The notes under the pieces were generated by a model. The model was not told the origin of the DNA, made no database searches, and was given only the letters and a program-made list of their open reading frames with translations. Source: Actinomycetes bacterium (GTDB lineage Bacteria > Actinomycetota > Actinomycetes > Mycobacteriales > Micromonosporaceae). Taken from it: 10,254 nucleotides of DNA. Below are positions 1 to 6,508 of this stretch, piece by piece (position 1 is the first letter of the stretch; each line of letters begins with the position of its first letter). The stretch is taken from positions 1-10,254 of the forward strand of contig JAJYSW010000110.1 in NCBI GenBank assembly GCA_021793335.1. Reading direction: 5' to 3'. A program made the position numbers and the translations under genes.

Positions 1-385
1 CTGGGCCCCGCACCTGTCGCTGGCGGCCGAGATCGGTGGGAAGGTGGTCGGCCATGTGGCCTGCTCGTATGGGCGTCTGGGCGGGAAACGGGTGCCCGGG
101 CTCGGGCCGATCGGGGTCGAGCCGTCGTTGCAGGGCAGAGCGATCGGTTCGGCGTTGATGCACGCGGTGATCGGTGCGGCCGAGGGCCGCGAGGAACCGG
201 GGATCGTTCTGCTGGGCGACCCGAGGTTTTACGAGCGCTTCGGCTTCGTGCTCGCCGCCGAACTCGGCGTGACTCCGTCCGTTCCTCAATGGGCCACGAA
301 TTTCCAGGTCCGGCCGCTCACCGCATGGCACGAAGGGCTGCGCGGCGGCTTCAGCTACGCGCCCGCGTTCAGCGAGTTCGGCTGA
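1..385 (+). CDS. GNAT-family N-acetyltransferase, YhbS-like (3' part only)
   Basis: The start lies left of the window; the open frame enters at base 2 and ends at TGA 383-385. The visible 127 residues carry the acetyl-CoA binding core of GNAT enzymes: strand beta4 ending in LGPIGVEP, then the pyrophosphate loop QGRAIGSAL (bases 131-157). Here the middle glycine of the usual QGxGIG is alanine. The C-terminal half (GDPRFYERFGF, then FQVRPL and GGFSYAPAF) is typical of the COG3153/YhbS group. By family such enzymes acetylate a small molecule or protein amine in the cytoplasm; the substrate cannot be read from the sequence. The gene converges on the MFS exporter with only 6 bases between the stops, and I see no strong terminator there. 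The family call is firm; the function is open. Confidence 0.85.
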   Translation, partial: WAPHLSLAAEIGGKVVGHVACSYGRLGGKRVPGLGPIGVEPSLQGRAIGSALMHAVIGAAEGREEPGIVLLGDPRFYERFGFVLAAELGVTPSVPQWATNFQVRPLTAWHEGLRGGFSYAPAFSEFG

Positions 386-391
386 GCCTCC

Positions 392-1648
392 TCAGACTCC
401 GACCGGTTCGGCCTCCTCGGTGGGGTTCGGGAGGTCGCGCATGTTCCGTAGGGGCGAGAGGAGCACCGGCAGGAACGCCAGGCAGGCGGCGAGGCCGGCA
501 GCCCACAGCGCGGTGCGCGCACCGAAGAGCTGACCGATGACGCCGCCGAGGAGCGCGCCCAGGGGCTGTGTGCCCCATACGAGGAAGCGGACCGTGGCGT
601 TCATGCGGCCCAGCAGCCGATCGGGGGTCAGGCGCTGCCGGAAGCTGACCTGTGTGACGTTGTAGACGACGACGCCGATCCCGACGTAGGCCATCCCGAT
701 CGCGGCGAGCCAGATCTGCCAGCCGGGCTGGGCGGCGGGCAAAAGCAACAGGCCCGGCGAGGTGATCGCCATGGAGACCCAGATGATCCGGCCTTCGCCG
801 ATTCGGGCGGCTGCGGTCCGGGTCAGGAACGCGCCGAGCAGACCGCCGCAGCCGAACAGCGAGTAGAACAGCCCCATCGCTCCGGGCGAGAGGCCCATCT
901 CGCGCGGGAGGAAGACCAAGGTCATCGCCGTGAAGGCCGCCATGCAGAGATTGCCCCAGGCGGTGCAGGCGACGATGGCGGTCAGGAGGCGGTTGCGCAG
1001 GACGAACGCCAGGCCCTCCTTGATCTCTCCGGTGATTTTGGAGCCGCGCTCGACCTGCGGCCGGTCCTCGCGTTTGCGGATGAACACGACGAACAGCGCC
1101 GAGGCGCCCATCGCGATCGCGTCGAAGGCGAGGGCGAAGGGGGCGGTGAGCCAGCCGACGAGCTGTCCGGCGAGTGCGGGGCCGCTGAGTTGGGCGGCGG
1201 ATCGGACGGTTTCGAGCTTCGCGTTGCCTTCGACGAGGTTCGCGCGGCCGACGAGGTGCGGCAGGTAGCTCTGATAGGCGACGTCGAAGAAGACGGTGAG
1301 GGCGCCCATCAGCAGCGCTGTGGCGTAGAGGTGCCAGATGGTGAGCACGTCGGCCCACCATGCGATGGGGACGGTCAGCAGGGCTGCGGCGCGGGCGAGG
1401 TCGGCGGTGATGAGGACATTGCGGCGGCGCATCCGGTCGACCCAGGCTCCGGCGGGCAGCCCGATGAGCAGGAAGGCGAGTGTGGACATGGCAGCCAGGA
1501 CGCCGACTTCGAACTCGCCGACATCGAGCGTGAGGACCGCCGCCAGGGGGAGCGCGAGGACGGTGATCTGCTGGCCGAACTGGCTGACGGTGGTGGACAG
1601 GAACAGGCCGCGGAAGTCGCGGTCGCGAAGGAGTCCGGGACGGCTCAT
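392..1648 (-). CDS. MFS efflux transporter (MFS_3 / EntS-like)
   Basis: Codes for 418 residues with about 12 hydrophobic segments, the normal length for a 12-TM major facilitator. The loop after TM2 carries motif A (GAWVDRMRRRN, about residues 67-77). The stretch AYQSYLPHLVGRANLVEGNAKL (about 124-145, given here by its ends AYQSYL and GNAKL) is characteristic of MFS_3/EntS-type exporters. It probably expels a drug, siderophore or other small molecule using the proton gradient; the substrate is unknown. I chose ATG 1648: GGAG lies 7 bases upstream, and the extra in-frame residues up to GTG 1741 are hydrophilic and would start upstream of the predicted promoter. The start overlaps the stop of a short leader ORF (ATGA). 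The gene is divergent from an ArsR-type regulator, the usual layout for a locally controlled efflux pump. Confidence 0.9.
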   Translation of the reverse strand: MSRPGLLRDRDFRGLFLSTTVSQFGQQITVLALPLAAVLTLDVGEFEVGVLAAMSTLAFLLIGLPAGAWVDRMRRRNVLITADLARAAALLTVPIAWWADVLTIWHLYATALLMGALTVFFDVAYQSYLPHLVGRANLVEGNAKLETVRSAAQLSGPALAGQLVGWLTAPFALAFDAIAMGASALFVVFIRKREDRPQVERGSKITGEIKEGLAFVLRNRLLTAIVACTAWGNLCMAAFTAMTLVFLPREMGLSPGAMGLFYSLFGCGGLLGAFLTRTAAARIGEGRIIWVSMAITSPGLLLLPAAQPGWQIWLAAIGMAYVGIGVVVYNVTQVSFRQRLTPDRLLGRMNATVRFLVWGTQPLGALLGGVIGQLFGARTALWAAGLAACLAFLPVLLSPLRNMRDLPNPTEEAEPVGV

Positions 1649-1701
1649 CCGGCGGCTCCGTTCAGCAGCTCTTTCAGAGACTCGTTCAGCATGACGATCA
1701 T
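1645..1701 (-). CDS. Possible 18-codon leader ORF upstream of the MFS gene
   Basis: An ATG at 1701-1699 opens a frame reading MIVMLNESLKELLNGAAG, with TGA at 1647-1645. Its stop overlaps the exporter start as ATGA, a classic translational-coupling junction. The predicted exporter promoter places transcription start at about 1701-1702, so this ORF would be read from a leaderless or nearly leaderless message. The exporter's own GGAG ribosome-binding site lies inside its last codons. The peptide has an amphipathic look (LNESLKELLN) but resembles no attenuator peptide I know. It may simply be untranslated 5' leader. The frame and overlap are seen directly; expression is inference. Confidence 0.35.
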   Translation of the reverse strand: MIVMLNESLKELLNGAAG

Positions 1702-1741
1702 GTGATTGAGTATTCCCAATCAATTTGGGAATGTCAATCAC
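1702..1741. promoter_or_regulatory. Nested palindromic operator between arsR-type gene and MFS gene
   Basis: Outer arms GTGATTGA (1702-1709) and TCAATCAC (1734-1741) and inner arms ATTCCCAA (1712-1719) and TTGGGAAT (1725-1732) are each perfect inverted repeats around the 5-base centre TCAAT. The arms are separated by GT on the left and G on the right, so the outer pair is offset by one base. The element is AT-rich in a very GC-rich region and overlays the -35, spacer and -10 of the exporter promoter. A dimeric winged-helix repressor encoded next door is the obvious ligand (inference). The repeats could also form a cruciform. Confidence 0.7.
1709..1737 (-). promoter_or_regulatory. Promoter of the MFS exporter
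   Basis: On the minus strand a perfect -35 hexamer TTGACA (1737-1732) is followed by a 17-base spacer and the -10 hexamer AATACT (1714-1709, 4 of 6 matches to TATAAT). This spacing is ideal for a housekeeping (SigA/HrdB-type) sigma factor. Transcription would start near 1701-1702. The spacer is filled by the inner palindrome, so a protein bound there would block RNA polymerase. Confidence 0.65.
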
Positions 1742-1750
1742 TCATGCGGT

Positions 1751-1756
1751 TACGAT
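1751..1756 (+). promoter_or_regulatory. Candidate -10 box of the ArsR-type regulator gene
   Basis: TACGAT fits the TAnnnT pattern of actinomycete -10 boxes. Its last base is 7 bases before the GTG at 1763, so transcription would start at the start codon itself, giving a leaderless mRNA. That would explain why no Shine-Dalgarno precedes the GTG. No good -35 is present at 16-18 bases; TTGGGA at 1725-1730 is 20 bases away. If real, the promoter also abuts the palindrome, allowing autorepression. Confidence 0.35.
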
Positions 1757-1762
1757 GATGGC

Positions 1763-2290
1763 GTGACCGATGAGAACGACGATCGGCGGCTCGCGACCGA
1801 GGCCGAGGCCAAAGCGGTGGCATCGGCGGTGCGGCTGCGAATCCTCAGACTGTGCCTCGACGAGGCGCTGACGAACAAGGAGATCGCCGAGCGGCTCGAC
1901 GCGAACCCGGCCACGGTGCTGCACCACGTGCGCACCCTGGTCGCCACGGGCTTCCTGGCGGCGCAGGAGGAGCGGTCCGGCGCGCGGGGCGCGCGCGAGA
2001 TCCCGTACCTGGCCACGCGCAAGTCCTGGAACCTGCGCCTGGGCACGGAGCACCATTCGGATCTGAACGCGGCCATGCTCCAGGTGTTCCAGTCCGAGGT
2101 GTCCGCGGTGGGCGATCCGGCGCAGGTGAACACGGCGAGGCTCGGACTGCGTCTGGACGAGGAGCAGTACGAGCGGTTCCACGAGCGGCTGCGGGCCCTG
2201 CTGAGTGAACTCGAACGCCAGAAACCGGGCCCGGGCGCGCAGCCGTATTCGCTGTTCGTGGCGATCCACCCCGACGTGGACCGGCAGTGA
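1763..2290 (+). CDS. ArsR/HTH_20-type winged-helix transcriptional regulator
   Basis: Codes for 175 residues from GTG 1763. The N-terminal part (about residues 12-90) is a winged helix: AVRLRILRLCLDE, the helix-turn-helix LTNKEIAERLDANPATVLHHVRTL (residues 36-59, given here by its ends), then a wing with an Arg/Gly-rich turn (RSGARGAREI) and YLATRKSW. The remaining 85 or so residues form a mostly helical acidic/basic tail (EEQYERFHERLRALLSEL), longer than in classic metal-sensing ArsR proteins of about 110 residues. The only cysteine is residue 31, so thiol metal sensing is unlikely; it more probably senses an organic ligand or acts as a simple repressor. A frame extension to TTG 1706 runs through the palindrome and is rejected. 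Divergent placement implies control of the MFS gene and of itself. Confidence 0.88.
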   Translation: MTDENDDRRLATEAEAKAVASAVRLRILRLCLDEALTNKEIAERLDANPATVLHHVRTLVATGFLAAQEERSGARGAREIPYLATRKSWNLRLGTEHHSDLNAAMLQVFQSEVSAVGDPAQVNTARLGLRLDEEQYERFHERLRALLSELERQKPGPGAQPYSLFVAIHPDVDRQ

Positions 2291-2291
2291 G

Positions 2292-2321
2292 CGGGTCGCG
2301 CCGAATGACCGGCGCGGCCCG
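2292..2321. terminator. Bidirectional terminator hairpin between arsR-type gene and glpD
   Basis: Bases 2292-2303 pair with 2310-2321 as a 12-bp stem with one G-U pair (on the + strand) and the loop AATGAC. It sits in the 40-base gap between two converging stops (2290 and 2331). There is no T-run on either side, which is common for actinomycete terminators. It can serve both the regulator gene and the glp operon. Confidence 0.6.
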
Positions 2322-2330
2322 ACATCTCAC

Positions 2331-3953
2331 TCAGGCTTCGAGCACCCGCCGGACCGCTTCTCGGACCTGGGGCGTGTCCAGGCCCCTGACCGTCAGGGTG
2401 GTGCGGCGGCGCAGCACGTCCTCGACCGTCTCGGCCCACTCGTGGTCGCGCGCGTACACCGCCTGCGCCCAGATCTCGGGCGCGTCGGGGTGGATCCGCT
2501 CGGCCAATGCCGGACGCTCCCCCGCCAGCCTCGCGATGTCGAACGCGACCGAACCGTAGTGGGTCGCCAGGTGCCTGGCCGTGTCCGCGCCCAGGTGCGG
2601 GACCGGCCGGCCGCCGTCGCTCAGCAGCCGTCGCTCGACCGCGCGGGGGTTCGCGATGCCCGGCAGCGGCGGGCGCTTCGGCAAGGCCGCCTGCGGCTGC
2701 ATGTCCCGGGCGAGCGAACGGCCCGGCAGCGACGCGAGTCGGCGCGTCACGGCACGTCCGATGTGTCGGAAGGTGGTCCACTTGCCTCCGGAGACCGACA
2801 GCATCCCGCCTCTGCCCTCGGTCACCATCGTCTCCCGCTTGGCCTTCGAGGTCGCTCCGGGCCCGCCGGGCAGGACGCGGAGCCCGGCGAAGGAGTAGGT
2901 GATCAGCTCGCGCCGCAGCTGCCGGTCCCGCACCGAGCGACCGGCCTCGCCGAGGATCTGCTCGACGTCGGACTCGGTGACCGACACGGCCCCCGGATCG
3001 CCGGTGTACTCCTCGTCGGTGGTCCCCAGCAGCAGCATGTCCTCCCACGGCAGGGCGAAGGAGATGCGGTACTTGCCGATCGGGGTCGCCAGCGCGGCAC
3101 GCCAGGGCGAGGTGCGTTTGAGGACCAGGTGCGCGCCCTTCGACAGGCGGATCGACGGTGCGGCCTCCCGGTCCTCCATGCGCCGCAGGTGATCGACCCA
3201 TGGCCCGGTCGCGTTCAGCACCACGCGCGCGTCGATGCCGAACGCGACGTCGTCGATGCGGTCGTGCAGCTCGGCGCCGGTGACGCGGCCCTGCGTGAAC
3301 CGCAGGCCCACGGCCTCGGCGTGGTTGAGGACGGCCGCGCCCGAGTCGGCGGCGGCGCGGACGGTCATGAGCGCCAGCCTGGCATCGTTCATCTGGCTGT
3401 CGCGGTAGACGGCCACGGTCTTGAGGTGCTCGGTGCGCAGCTCCGGGACGTCGGCCCTGGCCTTGGCCGGGTTCATGAGGTGGCCGATGCCGTCACCGAA
3501 GCCCGACAGTGCCGAGTAGGCGAACACGCCCGCGCCGAGCTTGGCCGCGCCGTGCGGGCCGCCCTTGTAGACCGGCAGGTAGAAGGTGAGCGGGTTGGAC
3601 AGGTGGGGTGCGACCGCGCGGGTGAGCGCGCGGCGTTCAACGTGGTTCTCGGACACGAGCTTCACCGATCCGGTCTGGAGGTATCGCAGACCGCCGTGGA
3701 GGAGTTTCGAGGAGGCCGATGAGGTGGCCCCCGCGAAGTCGCCGGCGTCCACCAGGGCCACCCGCAGCCCCGACTGGGCGGCATGCCAGGCGGTGGAGGT
3801 GCCCAGGATGCCACCGCCGATCACCAGCAGGTCGTAGAACGCCTCCGACAGCTGTTCGCGGCTCTCGGCACGGCTCGGGTTCGCGCCGACGAACGCGGAC
3901 GACCCGTCGATCTGGTCCATTCCCGCACCGGGAACGTGCTGCACGGTGGTCAT
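2331..3953 (-). CDS. glpD: Glycerol-3-phosphate dehydrogenase, FAD-dependent (aerobic type)
   Basis: Oxidises sn-glycerol 3-phosphate to dihydroxyacetone phosphate, passing electrons through FAD to membrane quinone. It has 540 residues. The FAD-binding Rossmann motif is DLLVIGGGILG (41-51), followed by the GlpD signature SSKLLHGGLRYL (81-92). An FAD-contacting AVYRDSQMNDARL stretch and a central LGTTDEEYTGD segment follow. The C-terminal DAO_C domain is marked by DHEWAETVEDVLRRRT and TVRGLD near the end. The roughly 40 residues before the Rossmann fold are a longer lead-in than in E. coli GlpD. ATG 3953 has AAGGAG 7 bases upstream. It is the last gene of the operon, 12 bases after the glpK stop, and its ribosome-binding site begins right at that stop (TGAAGGAG), implying coupled translation. 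Confidence 0.96.
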   Translation of the reverse strand: MTTVQHVPGAGMDQIDGSSAFVGANPSRAESREQLSEAFYDLLVIGGGILGTSTAWHAAQSGLRVALVDAGDFAGATSSASSKLLHGGLRYLQTGSVKLVSENHVERRALTRAVAPHLSNPLTFYLPVYKGGPHGAAKLGAGVFAYSALSGFGDGIGHLMNPAKARADVPELRTEHLKTVAVYRDSQMNDARLALMTVRAAADSGAAVLNHAEAVGLRFTQGRVTGAELHDRIDDVAFGIDARVVLNATGPWVDHLRRMEDREAAPSIRLSKGAHLVLKRTSPWRAALATPIGKYRISFALPWEDMLLLGTTDEEYTGDPGAVSVTESDVEQILGEAGRSVRDRQLRRELITYSFAGLRVLPGGPGATSKAKRETMVTEGRGGMLSVSGGKWTTFRHIGRAVTRRLASLPGRSLARDMQPQAALPKRPPLPGIANPRAVERRLLSDGGRPVPHLGADTARHLATHYGSVAFDIARLAGERPALAERIHPDAPEIWAQAVYARDHEWAETVEDVLRRRTTLTVRGLDTPQVREAVRRVLEA

Positions 3954-3965
3954 GGCCCTGCTCCT

Positions 3966-5498
3966 TCACTCCTCGATCCATCCCATGGTCCGCTCGACGG
4001 CCTTACGCCATTGACGGTATTCGCTCTCACGCGCTCCGGGGTCCATGTCGGGCGTCCATTCGGCGTCACGGCGCCAGTTCGCCCGCAGGTCGTCGACGCC
4101 CTCCCAGAACCCGACGGCGAGGCCGGCGGCATAGGCGGCGCCGAGGCAGGTCGTCTCGGCGACCACGGGGCGGACCACGGGCGCGTCGAGGACATCGGCG
4201 AGGAACTGCATCAGCAGGTTGTTCGCGGTCATGCCGCCGTCGACCTTGAGCGCGGCGAGCTCGACGCCGGAGTCCTCGGCCATCGCATCGGCGATCTCGC
4301 GGGTCTGCCAGGCGGTGGCCTCCAGGACGGCGCGGGCGATGTGGGCTTTGGTGACGTATCCGGTGAGTCCCGCGATGAGGCCGCGCGCGTCGCTTCGCCA
4401 GTGGGGCGCGAAGAGGCCGGAGAAGGCCGGGACGAAGTAGGCGCCGCCGTTGTCCTCCACACTGGCGGCGAGGGTCTCGATCTCGGCGGCGGCGCCGATG
4501 AGCCCCATCTGGTCGCGCAGCCACTGCACGAGCGCGCCGGTGACGGCTATCGCGCCTTCGAGGGCGTAGACCGGGTCGTCTTCGCCGATGCGGTAGCCGA
4601 CGGTGGTGAGCAGGCCCGATTCCGAGTGGATGAGCTTCTCGCCGGTGTTCATGAGCATGAACGTGCCGGTGCCGTAGGTGGACTTGGCCTCCCCGACGTC
4701 GTAGCAGGCCTGCCCGAATAGGGCGGCCTGCTGGTCGCCGAGGGCGGCGGCGACGGGCACGCCGCCGAGCACCCCGCCGAGGGCGCCTCCGGCGACCTCG
4801 CCGTAGATCTCCGAGGAGGAGCGGATTTCGGGGAGGAGTCGCGTCGGCACGCCGATGGCCGCAGCGATGTCCTCATTCCAGTTCAGGTCGCTCAGGTTCA
4901 TCATCAGGGTGCGGGAGGCGTTGGTGACATCGGTGACGTGCGCGCCGCCGCCGACGCCGCCGGTGAGGTTCCAGATGACCCAGGAATCCATGGTGCCGAA
5001 CATCAGGTCGCCGGCTTCGGCGCGTTCGCGCAGGCCGTCGACGTTGTCGAGCAGCCAGGTGATCTTGGGTCCGGCGAAGTAGGCGGCCAGCGGCAGCCCG
5101 GTCTCGCGGCGGAACCGGTCCTGGCCGATCTCGCCGCCCAGTTCCCTGCACAGCGCGTCGGTGCGCGTGTCCTGCCAGACGATCGCGTTGTGGACCGGCT
5201 CGCCGGTGTGCCGGTCCCACAGCACGGTGGTCTCGCGCTGGTTGGTGATGCCGACGGCGCGGATGTCGTCGCGGACGGCCCCGGCCTTGGCCATCGCGCC
5301 GACGACGACCTCCTGGATGTTGGTCCAGATCTCGGCGGCGTCGTGCTCGACCCAGCCGGGCCTGGGGAAGATCTGCTCGTGCTCCTTCTGGTCGACGGCG
5401 ACGATGCGGCCGCCGTGGTCGAAGATGATGCAGCGGCTGGAGGTGGTGCCCTGGTCGATGGCCGCGATGCAGGGGCCCGCGGTGGGTGCCTCGGTCAT
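3966..5498 (-). CDS. glpK: Glycerol kinase
   Basis: Phosphorylates glycerol with ATP to glycerol 3-phosphate, the substrate of the next gene. It has 510 residues, the normal length. N-terminal FGGY domain: AIDQGTTSSR phosphate loop (13-22), ITNQRETTVLWD (84-95) with the glycerol-binding Arg-Glu pair, WQDTR (108-112), and FGGY signature 1 YFAGPKITWLLDN (140-152). C-terminal domain: GDQQAALFGQ (254-263) with the catalytic Asp, STYGTGTF (273-280), the second FGGY signature around 373-396, and DGGMTANN (420-427). The segment that carries the PEP-dependent, HPr-phosphorylated histidine in Firmicutes is here a Gly/Val-rich loop without histidine (about 233-249), so that control is unlikely. ATG 5498 has AGGAG 6 bases upstream. 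An in-frame ATG at 5543 just after the glpF stop has no ribosome-binding site. Confidence 0.97.
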   Translation of the reverse strand: MTEAPTAGPCIAAIDQGTTSSRCIIFDHGGRIVAVDQKEHEQIFPRPGWVEHDAAEIWTNIQEVVVGAMAKAGAVRDDIRAVGITNQRETTVLWDRHTGEPVHNAIVWQDTRTDALCRELGGEIGQDRFRRETGLPLAAYFAGPKITWLLDNVDGLRERAEAGDLMFGTMDSWVIWNLTGGVGGGAHVTDVTNASRTLMMNLSDLNWNEDIAAAIGVPTRLLPEIRSSSEIYGEVAGGALGGVLGGVPVAAALGDQQAALFGQACYDVGEAKSTYGTGTFMLMNTGEKLIHSESGLLTTVGYRIGEDDPVYALEGAIAVTGALVQWLRDQMGLIGAAAEIETLAASVEDNGGAYFVPAFSGLFAPHWRSDARGLIAGLTGYVTKAHIARAVLEATAWQTREIADAMAEDSGVELAALKVDGGMTANNLLMQFLADVLDAPVVRPVVAETTCLGAAYAAGLAVGFWEGVDDLRANWRRDAEWTPDMDPGARESEYRQWRKAVERTMGWIEE

Positions 5499-5545
5499 GG
5501 TGCGCTCCTGAACGTCGTTGATCTGGTTCGATCTTCCTGCCATGG

Positions 5546-6331
5546 CTAGGCGAAGGCAACGGTGTAGAGGCCGCCCGCCAGCGCGGCGCCGATGAGCGGC
5601 CCGGTGATCGGCACCCAAACGTAGCCCCAGTCCGAGCCGCCTTTGCCTTTGATCGGTAGGAGTGTGTGGACGATGCGGGGGCCGAGGTCGCGAGCGGGGT
5701 TGATGGCGTATCCGGTGGGGCCCCCGAGGGAGAGGCCGATGCCGATGACGACGAGCGCGGTGATGAGCACGCCGAGGTTGCCCAGGCCGTCGCCGTCGTT
5801 GTTGAGCCCCTGGGTGAGGACGGCGATGACGAGGACGAAGGTCGCGATGATCTCAGTGGACAGGTTCTGGACGCTGTTGCGGATCTCCGGGCCGGTGGAG
5901 AAGACGCCCAGGAGCGGTCCGGCCTTCCGCACCGGGACTTCGGCGGTGTCGCGGTCGACCGGTCCGGCCTGGACGCCGGTCTCGGCCAGGTGGGAGCGGA
6001 ACTGCCCGTAGTAGGCGATCCAGACGAGGAAGGCGCCGATCATGGCGCCGACGATCTCGGCGGCGATATAGACGGGCACATCGGTCCATGCAACGCCGCC
6101 CTGGATGGCGAGGCCGAGCGTGACCGCGGGGTTGAGGTGGGCGCCTGAGACGCCGGCGGCGATGTAAGCGCCGGTGAGGACGCCGAGGCCCCATCCGAAG
6201 GCGATCGCGTTCCAGCCGGCTCCGTATGCCTTGGACCGCTTGAAGTTGACCGCGGCGCAGACGCCGCCGCCGAGCAGGACCAGCACGGCGGTGCCGAGCA
6301 CCTCGCCGAGGAGGATGTCAGAAGTGGACAA
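5546..6331 (-). CDS. glpF: Glycerol facilitator, MIP/aquaglyceroporin family
   Basis: Membrane channel for passive glycerol entry, first gene of the operon. From TTG 6331 it has 261 residues with six hydrophobic helices and both half-helix motifs: SGAHLNPAVT (NPA at 67-69) and GYAINPARDLGPR (NPA at 211-213). Asp215 after NPAR is the glycerol-type marker. The selectivity filter by comparison with E. coli GlpF is Trp47 (W48), Tyr208 (F200) and Arg214 (R206): glycerol-type with Tyr in place of Phe. The TTG start is chosen because AAAGGAG lies 6 bases upstream and because the frame above it is Pro/Arg-rich and unlike a channel. It is separated from glpK by 47 bases. Confidence 0.94.
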   Translation of the reverse strand: MSTSDILLGEVLGTAVLVLLGGGVCAAVNFKRSKAYGAGWNAIAFGWGLGVLTGAYIAAGVSGAHLNPAVTLGLAIQGGVAWTDVPVYIAAEIVGAMIGAFLVWIAYYGQFRSHLAETGVQAGPVDRDTAEVPVRKAGPLLGVFSTGPEIRNSVQNLSTEIIATFVLVIAVLTQGLNNDGDGLGNLGVLITALVVIGIGLSLGGPTGYAINPARDLGPRIVHTLLPIKGKGGSDWGYVWVPITGPLIGAALAGGLYTVAFA

Positions 6332-6337
6332 CCGCGG

Positions 6338-6344
6338 CTCCTTT
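6338..6344 (-). promoter_or_regulatory. Ribosome-binding site deciding the TTG start of glpF
   Basis: The minus strand reads AAAGGAG, then CCGCGG, then TTG. The near-perfect anti-SD match at 6-base spacing points to the rare TTG rather than the upstream ATG at 6457, whose GAAGG lies 10 bases away. Confidence 0.75.
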
Positions 6345-6470
6345 GCCGGTGGTCGAGGTGCGGTCGTGAGGTGGTGGCCCTCGTTCCGGAGGGAGGGCTC
6401 GGCCGGTTCGCCGGGCTGCCGCCCTGTGGCACCGGCGACCGGTCGACGCCGGCCCATGCGTGAAAAACCT
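6345..6470 (-). other. Predicted 5' leader of the glp operon
   Basis: If transcription starts near 6470, the mRNA has about 140 untranslated bases before the glpF TTG. The stretch is GC-rich and translates as Pro/Arg/Gly-rich sequence with no domain. The one small pairing I see is CCCTC with GAGGG across a 10-base loop, on the minus strand around 6380-6400. I recognise no riboswitch. Together with the promoter, repeat and terminator entries this accounts for the gene-free interval 6332-6645. Confidence 0.4.
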
Positions 6471-6478
6471 TCTTTTAT

Positions 6479-6508
6479 ATTAGCGCGATGCCGAACATTA
6501 CATGACAA
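6479..6508 (-). promoter_or_regulatory. Candidate promoter of the glpF-glpK-glpD operon
   Basis: In an AT-rich island on the minus strand, TTGTCA (6508-6503, 5 of 6 to TTGACA) is followed by an 18-base spacer and GCTAAT (6484-6479, 4 of 6). An overlapping alternative -10 is TAATAT (6482-6477), which has a 20-base spacer. The transcription start would be near 6470. The exact hexamers are uncertain; placement in this island is more secure. Confidence 0.5.

Noticed and set aside
382..395. CTGAG/CTCAG mini-hairpin spanning both stop codons of the converging GNAT and MFS genes
   Set aside because: Only a 5-bp stem with a 4-base loop; too weak to call a terminator.
1649..1741. Longer N-terminus for the MFS protein starting at GTG 1741
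   Set aside because: It would start upstream of the predicted promoter and be encoded by the palindrome; ATG 1648 has a good ribosome-binding site and the normal family N-terminus.
1706..1762. Longer N-terminus for the regulator starting at TTG 1706
   Set aside because: It lies inside the palindrome and upstream of the candidate -10; the added residues have no similarity to winged-helix proteins.
1750..3201. 483-codon minus-strand open frame across the regulator and glpD
   Set aside because: It joins antisense of one gene with an out-of-frame reading of another and crosses the terminator hairpin; Arg/Pro/Ala-rich only.
2205..3722. 505-codon open frame on the + strand opposite glpD
   Set aside because: Low-complexity Arg/Gly/Val translation without a recognisable motif; it overlaps the end of the regulator gene and a fully conserved glpD.
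3783..4721. 312-codon + strand open frame opposite glpD and glpK
   Set aside because: Antisense shadow; no ribosome-binding site of note and no domain.
6332..6457. ATG 6457 as the start of glpF
   Set aside because: It adds 42 Pro/Arg/Gly-rich residues not found in MIP channels; the TTG has a far better placed AAAGGAG.
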